From the NCBI GenBank assembly GCA_023260615.1, contig JALQUY010000047.1, forward strand, positions 2,672 through 11,724: 9,053 nt of DNA, written 5' to 3'. The translations under genes were made by a program, and so were the position numbers. Source of the stretch: Schleiferiaceae bacterium (GTDB lineage Bacteria > Bacteroidota > Bacteroidia > Flavobacteriales > Schleiferiaceae). Positions 6,008 through 9,053 of the stretch are shown here, piece by piece. The notes beneath the pieces were generated by a model. That model made no database searches and was not told the origin of the DNA. It saw only the letters and a list, made by a program, of their open reading frames with translations. The stretch's first letter is position 1; each line of letters starts with the position of its first letter.

Positions 6008-6071
6008 GATAAAAAGTTTGCGTGCCAAAACTATGAAATTTTACCTTGCGGCCTTGCATCCTTGCCTGTGA
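6006..6071 (+). CDS. Possible 21-codon leader peptide coupled to the helicase start
   Basis: An ATG at 6006 opens a 21-codon frame beginning MIKSLRAKT; an inner ATG at 6033 would give 12 codons, MKFYLAALHPCL. Its TGA stop (6069-6071) overlaps the helicase GTG start (6068-6070) as GTGA, the geometry of coupled translation. It could help ribosomes reach the GTG start, or be chance. No similarity is recognised, and if transcription starts near 6055 it would not be in the message. Confidence 0.15.
   Translation: MIKSLRAKTMKFYLAALHPCL
6017..6049 (+). promoter_or_regulatory. Weak candidate promoter for the helicase gene
   Basis: TTTG at 6017-6020 and TACCTTGC at 6042-6049 are separated by 21 bp, which fits Bacteroidota spacing, but the second box has two mismatches to TAnnTTTG. 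It would overlap the divergent promoter of the minus-strand operon in this 60-bp gap. Nothing better was found. Confidence 0.2.
6026..6033 (-). promoter_or_regulatory. Bacteroidota-type -7 element (TAGTTTTG) for the hypothetical-DUF3822-rsmD operon
   Basis: On the minus strand this reads TAGTTTTG, an exact TAnnTTTG match. It lies 18 bp before the ATG at 6007 and predicts a leader of roughly 13 nt, the same geometry as for the icmF-like gene. No clear TTG -33 element is found 19-23 bp upstream. Confidence 0.45.
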
Positions 6072-7483
6072 ATTCCCACCAAATCCTTGAAATTCTTCGG
6101 AATGCGTTTCCGGCTGAGCCGACCGACGATCAAAGTCGTGCGCTTGAGGCGCTTACGGGCTACTTGGTCGAGGATCCTACCGAACGTCTTTTCATCCTGA
6201 AAGGCTATGCAGGTACAGGAAAAACCACTTTGATGCGCGCCTTGGCGCGCTCCGCATCCAGCCTCGGCCTCAAGGCCGTGCTGGCGGCGCCGACGGGTCG
6301 CGCCGCCAAGGTCCTTCAGGGCCAGCTCCAGCGCCGAGCCTACACCTTGCACCGCATGCTCTACCTCACCGTTCGATCCCCGGAGGGCGGGTACAAACGC
6401 ATCAAGCGCGAAAACAAAGTCAAACGGGGCGTCTTCATTGTGGATGAGGCGTCCATGCTCGGAGACAGTGGGGAGGCACGGCACCTCTTGGAGGACTTGC
6501 TGGCTTTTGTTCGGAACGGAACCGACTGCCGATTGCTCTTGGTCGGGGACGAAGCCCAGCTGCCTCCGGTGGGGCAATCCTTCAGTCCCGCGTTGCAGCC
6601 ACGACACCTTAGAGACTACTACGGCTGGAAAATCAGAGGCGCTGCCTTGCAGGAAGTCATGCGCCAGGCGGCGGATTCGGGGATCTTGCGCAATGCCACG
6701 GCGCTCCGGGCAGCCTTGCAACTGGATCCCCCGGTGTTTCCGGCCTTGCGGAAAGCTGCGGACGTTCACCGGTTGGCCGATGCCCACGAGGTCTTTGAGG
6801 CCTTGGAAACCGCTTTTGCGGGGCATGAAAACGATTCGGTCGTCATCACGCGCAGCAACAAACGCGCCGTGGCCTACAACCGCCAAATCCGAGGCCGCCT
6901 GCTCTGGCGCGAAGAAATCATCAACGCGGGGGACAAGGTTATGGTGGTCCAAAACAACGAACGCTGGATGGATCCCGATGATCCCGTCGGCTTTGTGGCC
7001 AATGGCGATCAGTTTGAAGTCCTGAGCTGGCGCAACGAAGAGGAGCGCTACGGGCTCCGCTTTGCCGATGCCACCTTGCGCTGGCTGGACCGGGACGAGG
7101 CGCCCAATTTGGAGGCGAAGGTCTTGCTGGATGTGCTGGATTCGGAAACAGCTCGCCTGCCTGAACAGGACCTCAAACGCATCCAACAGGGAGCCTACGC
7201 GGAAGCCGAAGAGCTTCCCAAATCCAAGCGCGCCGCTTTCCTGCGCGAGCACGACTACCTCCATGCGCTCCAGCTCAAATTTGCCTACGCGCTTACGGGC
7301 CACAAGTCCCAGGGCGGTCAGTGGGCCCATGTCTTTGTCGAGTGGCCCTACACGGAGGAGACGGGTGATCCTGACTTTTTGCGCTGGATGTACACGGCGA
7401 TGACCCGTGCGCAAGAGCAGCTCTATTTGATTGGATTTCCGGACGCTACTTTTGCCGCTTCTGATGACGCACCTCTTCTTTGA
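6068..7483 (+). CDS. RecD-like SF1 ATP-dependent DNA helicase
   Basis: This 471-residue protein shows the full set of superfamily 1 helicase motifs of the short RecD-like helicases typical of Bacteroidota. They are Walker A GYAGTGKTT (46-54), motif Ia APTGRAAKVL (74-83), a TLH segment (93-95), Walker B VDEASM (125-130), motif III GDEAQLPPVGQ (160-170), motif IV-like TRSNKRAVAYNR (261-272), motif V YALTGHKSQGGQW (407-419) and motif VI YTAMTRAQEQLYL (442-454). It unwinds DNA using ATP, probably in repair; it lacks the long N-terminal extension of RecD2 and the RecB/RecC partners are not nearby. The start is uncertain. GTG at 6068 gives the normal family N-terminus, TTG at 6062 is next best, and the only in-frame ATG (5855) lies deep in the opposite-strand gene. 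The last 20 bp overlap the YjjG-type gene. Confidence 0.93.
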   Translation: MNSHQILEILRNAFPAEPTDDQSRALEALTGYLVEDPTERLFILKGYAGTGKTTLMRALARSASSLGLKAVLAAPTGRAAKVLQGQLQRRAYTLHRMLYLTVRSPEGGYKRIKRENKVKRGVFIVDEASMLGDSGEARHLLEDLLAFVRNGTDCRLLLVGDEAQLPPVGQSFSPALQPRHLRDYYGWKIRGAALQEVMRQAADSGILRNATALRAALQLDPPVFPALRKAADVHRLADAHEVFEALETAFAGHENDSVVITRSNKRAVAYNRQIRGRLLWREEIINAGDKVMVVQNNERWMDPDDPVGFVANGDQFEVLSWRNEEERYGLRFADATLRWLDRDEAPNLEAKVLLDVLDSETARLPEQDLKRIQQGAYAEAEELPKSKRAAFLREHDYLHALQLKFAYALTGHKSQGGQWAHVFVEWPYTEETGDPDFLRWMYTAMTRAQEQLYLIGFPDATFAASDDAPLL

Positions 7484-8186
7484 TTTGGACCGAACGCTCT
7501 GGCACCACGAGGCAAACTGCGCCGATGTGCTGGCCGAATTCTGTACCGAATTTCCAGAGCTCAAGCACCTCGACCCGGTGCACCTTGCGCACCGCTACCA
7601 AGTCATCAACGACGGGTTGTGGGACATTATCCAAGAGGCGGGCTACGGGGTGGACTACGTTCGGAACCGCCGCTTTCCCCATCTCTTGCAGGAGCTCGTG
7701 CCCGAACTCCCCACCAAAGAGCGCCGCGAATTGGCAGACGCTCTAGAGCTCGCCTTCACCCAGCGGACGCCGAACCGGGGCGCTACCTATCCCGGGGTCG
7801 CCGAAACCCTGACTGCGCTCAAGGCGGCGGGCTATGGGGTGCACGTCCTCACCAACGGGGTGACCAGCTCCCAGGACCGCAAAATCGCGGCCATGGGCCT
7901 CTCGGAGGTCATCGACACGGTTACCACCTCAGACGCCTCCGCGTCCTACAAGCCCGATCGGGGGATTTTTACCTATGCCATGCGCTTAGCGGGCTGCCAG
8001 CCTGAAGCCGCCGTGATGATTGGCGATTCGCGCCTCCGCGATGTAGGAGGAGGCAAGGCGGCCGGCATGCGGACGCTCTGGTTTGAGGCCCCGGATGCGC
8101 TGCCCCCCGACGGCGACGCCGAGCCCGACGGCACCTTCCAGCACTTCGCCGAACTCCCCGACGCCCTCCGCCGCATCGGGGCCTGA
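7464..8186 (+). CDS. YjjG family noncanonical pyrimidine nucleotidase (HAD superfamily)
   Basis: A 240-residue HAD-superfamily phosphatase. YjjG-type enzymes dephosphorylate pyrimidine nucleoside monophosphates, including modified ones, and so help clean the nucleotide pool. HAD motifs are intact: motif I FFDLDRTLW (5-13) with the nucleophile Asp7 and acid/base Asp9, motif II VLTNG with Thr130, motif III Lys163 in SYKPDRGIF, and motif IV GDSRLRDVGG (187-196) with two acidic residues for magnesium. The cap domain is the helical insert between motifs I and II, of the usual length. The DLD-x-TLW-x-x-x-x-N start is typical of the Bacteroidota form. The ATG at 7464 is chosen because the conserved strand begins at residue 4; it lies 20 bp inside the helicase gene, implying coupled expression. 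The Asp- and Pro-rich C-terminal tail (210-228) looks variable. Confidence 0.9.
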   Translation: MTHLFFDLDRTLWHHEANCADVLAEFCTEFPELKHLDPVHLAHRYQVINDGLWDIIQEAGYGVDYVRNRRFPHLLQELVPELPTKERRELADALELAFTQRTPNRGATYPGVAETLTALKAAGYGVHVLTNGVTSSQDRKIAAMGLSEVIDTVTTSDASASYKPDRGIFTYAMRLAGCQPEAAVMIGDSRLRDVGGGKAAGMRTLWFEAPDALPPDGDAEPDGTFQHFAELPDALRRIGA

Positions 8187-8195
8187 ATTGCACGT

Positions 8196-8207
8196 TTGGC
8201 GCGCCAA
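8196..8207. repeat. Perfect 12-bp palindrome, possible operator
   Basis: TTGGCGCGCCAA is its own reverse complement. It lies 10 bp after the yjjG-type stop and just before the icmF-like promoter. As RNA it would form only a weak hairpin with no U-tract, so a protein-binding site is more likely than a terminator. This is inference only. Confidence 0.4.
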
Positions 8208-8210
8208 GGG

Positions 8211-8224
8211 CAGGCCTCGGCCTG
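8211..8224. repeat. 14-bp inverted repeat abutting the -7 element, possible operator
   Basis: CAGGCC, TC, GGCCTG is a perfect inverted repeat with a 2-bp centre. It ends at the base before the TATCTTTG element, inside the spacer where RNA polymerase binds. A bound repressor here would block the promoter. A terminator for the upstream gene is less likely, since the stem is short and no T-run follows. Confidence 0.4.
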
Positions 8225-8232
8225 TATCTTTG
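8225..8232 (+). promoter_or_regulatory. Bacteroidota-type -7 promoter element (TATCTTTG) for the icmF-like gene
   Basis: TATCTTTG matches the TAnnTTTG -7 consensus of the main sigma factor of Bacteroidota exactly and is followed by GC, as is common. It would place the transcript start near 8238, about 13 nt before the ATG. A TTTG at 8195-8198 could be the -33 element, but the 26-nt spacer is longer than the usual 19-23. Confidence 0.6.
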
Positions 8233-8250
8233 CGGGAAAGGCTCAATTTT

Positions 8251-9053
8251 ATGGTGAACGCGACCCCTTACGTTCCAAAAAACAGCATTCGTATCGTCAC
8301 GGCAGCATCGCTGTTTGACGGCCACGATGCCAGTATCAACATCATGCGCCGCATCCTGCAGTCGAGTGGGGCGGAAGTCATCCACCTCGGCCACGACCGC
8401 AGTGTGGAAGAAGTGGTGAACACAGCCATTCAAGAAGACGCCAATGCCATTGCCATGACCTCCTACCAGGGCGGGCACATGGAATACTTCAAATACATGT
8501 ACGACCTGCTGCACGAAAAAGGCGCGGGTCACATTCGCATATTCGGCGGCGGCGGCGGAACCATCCTGCCTTCCGAGATCGCCGAACTCCAAGACTACGG
8601 CATCGCCCGCATCTACCACCCGGACGACGGCCGCTCCATGGGCCTTCAAGGCATGATCAACGACTTGCTGGAGAAATGTGATTTCCCGGTGGGCGACCAG
8701 ACGGAGGGCGCCGTGGAGGGCGCGCTGAAGGGGGAGGCGCGGCATTTGGCCCGCTTGATTTCCTGCGCGGAAAATTTCCCTGACCACTACGAAACCCTCC
8801 TTCCCACGTTGGAGAAGGGCATGCCCGCCGACCGCAAGACGCCGGTCCTCGGCATTACCGGTACGGGAGGGGCAGGTAAGAGCTCCTTGGTGGACGAATT
8901 GGTGCGCCGCTTTTTGCTGGCGCATCCTGGCAAGCGCCTTGGCATAATTTCGGTGGATCCGTCCAAGCGCAAAACGGGCGGTGCCCTGCTTGGGGACCGC
9001 ATTCGGATGAATGCCATCCAGCACGGCGACGTGTACATGCGCTCGTTGGCGAC
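8251..9053 (+). CDS. icmF: Fused adenosylcobalamin-dependent acyl-CoA mutase, IcmF-like, 3' truncated
   Basis: The first 267 residues of a gene that runs off the window; intact IcmF-type proteins are about 1,100 residues. The order B12 domain, then G-protein chaperone domain, then mutase is what defines IcmF, and the first two parts are visible. The B12-binding domain (about 12-145) has VTAASLFDGHDASINIMRRI (16-35), where His25 in D-x-H-x-x-S should be the lower cobalt ligand, and the glycine-rich FGGGGGT loop (98-104). A linker leads into a MeaB-like GTPase with Walker A GITGTGGAGKSSLVDEL (201-217) and the SVDPSKRKTGGALLGDRIRM segment (234-253). The family rearranges carbon skeletons of short acyl-CoAs such as isobutyryl/butyryl-CoA; substrate specificity sits in the missing mutase domain. 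The ATG at 8251 follows an exact TAnnTTTG element by 18 bp. This gene probably starts its own transcript. Confidence 0.92.
   Translation, partial: MVNATPYVPKNSIRIVTAASLFDGHDASINIMRRILQSSGAEVIHLGHDRSVEEVVNTAIQEDANAIAMTSYQGGHMEYFKYMYDLLHEKGAGHIRIFGGGGGTILPSEIAELQDYGIARIYHPDDGRSMGLQGMINDLLEKCDFPVGDQTEGAVEGALKGEARHLARLISCAENFPDHYETLLPTLEKGMPADRKTPVLGITGTGGAGKSSLVDELVRRFLLAHPGKRLGIISVDPSKRKTGGALLGDRIRMNAIQHGDVYMRSLA

Noticed and set aside
7431..7463. Upstream ATG for the YjjG-type gene
   Set aside because: The extra 11 residues precede the conserved HAD strand and lie inside the helicase gene; the ATG at 7464 gives the family-typical N-terminus.
6041..7564. A 507-codon open frame on the minus strand, antisense to the helicase
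   Set aside because: The helicase on the plus strand has all its motifs in order. The antisense frame has no recognisable domain and is the usual by-product of GC-rich codon use.
8545..8559. GGC triplet run
   Set aside because: It encodes the five-glycine loop of the B12-binding domain, a normal feature of the family.
7969..9024. A 351-codon minus-strand frame across the yjjG end and the icmF-like gene
   Set aside because: It is antisense to two well-supported genes, crosses their intergenic promoter region, and its Arg/His-rich product resembles nothing I recognise.
1..9053. CRISPR arrays, tRNA or rRNA genes, insertion sequences, phage genes, toxin-antitoxin or defence genes
   Set aside because: I looked on both strands and saw no repeat-spacer pattern, no clover-leaf-like tRNA, no transposase or integrase, and no defence-type gene.

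Overview
The window looks like chromosomal DNA from a member of the Bacteroidota, probably a Flavobacteriales-type organism of moderately high GC. This is inferred from a DUF3822 gene directly upstream of rsmD, a YjjG-type nucleotidase of the Bacteroidota form, two exact TAnnTTTG promoter elements, and the lack of clear Shine-Dalgarno sequences before the start codons. The exact genus cannot be told. Almost every base is coding, and gene borders overlap or touch at nearly every junction.

Left block, plus strand (1-2170): the C-terminal end of a probable polysaccharide deacetylase (DUF7033-like), a FemAB/GNAT-like acyltransferase, and an OxyR-like LysR regulator. Both junctions are 4-nt ATGA overlaps, so the three genes probably form one translationally coupled unit. 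The regulator lacks the OxyR cysteine pair. Its end overlaps by 7 bp the end of a minus-strand SLC13/DASS anion transporter (2164-3534).

Middle block (3533-6007): the transporter and rdgB (dITP/XTP pyrophosphatase, plus strand) diverge from a single CCATGG palindrome that supplies both start codons. rdgB converges on and overlaps rsmD by 18 bp. rsmD is the last gene of a tight minus-strand operon reading: membrane-anchored hypothetical protein, DUF3822 protein, RsmD 16S rRNA methyltransferase. A perfect 11-bp-stem hairpin with a UNCG-type tetraloop lies inside the start of the DUF3822 coding region.

Right block, plus strand (6068-9053): a RecD-like SF1 helicase, a YjjG-type HAD nucleotidase overlapping it by 20 bp, then a 64-bp gap holding two adjacent palindromes and a TATCTTTG promoter element. 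The gap leads into a fused B12-dependent acyl-CoA mutase (IcmF-like), cut off by the window end after its B12 domain and the start of its G-protein domain.

Most genes are housekeeping: rRNA modification, nucleotide-pool cleaning (RdgB and YjjG), DNA unwinding and short-chain acyl-CoA metabolism. No mobile element, CRISPR array, tRNA, rRNA or defence system is visible. I do not see a clear new multi-gene system. The most interesting signals are regulatory: the shared start-codon palindrome, the intragenic UNCG hairpin, the double palindrome before the mutase, and the cysteine-less OxyR-like protein in a cell-envelope operon.
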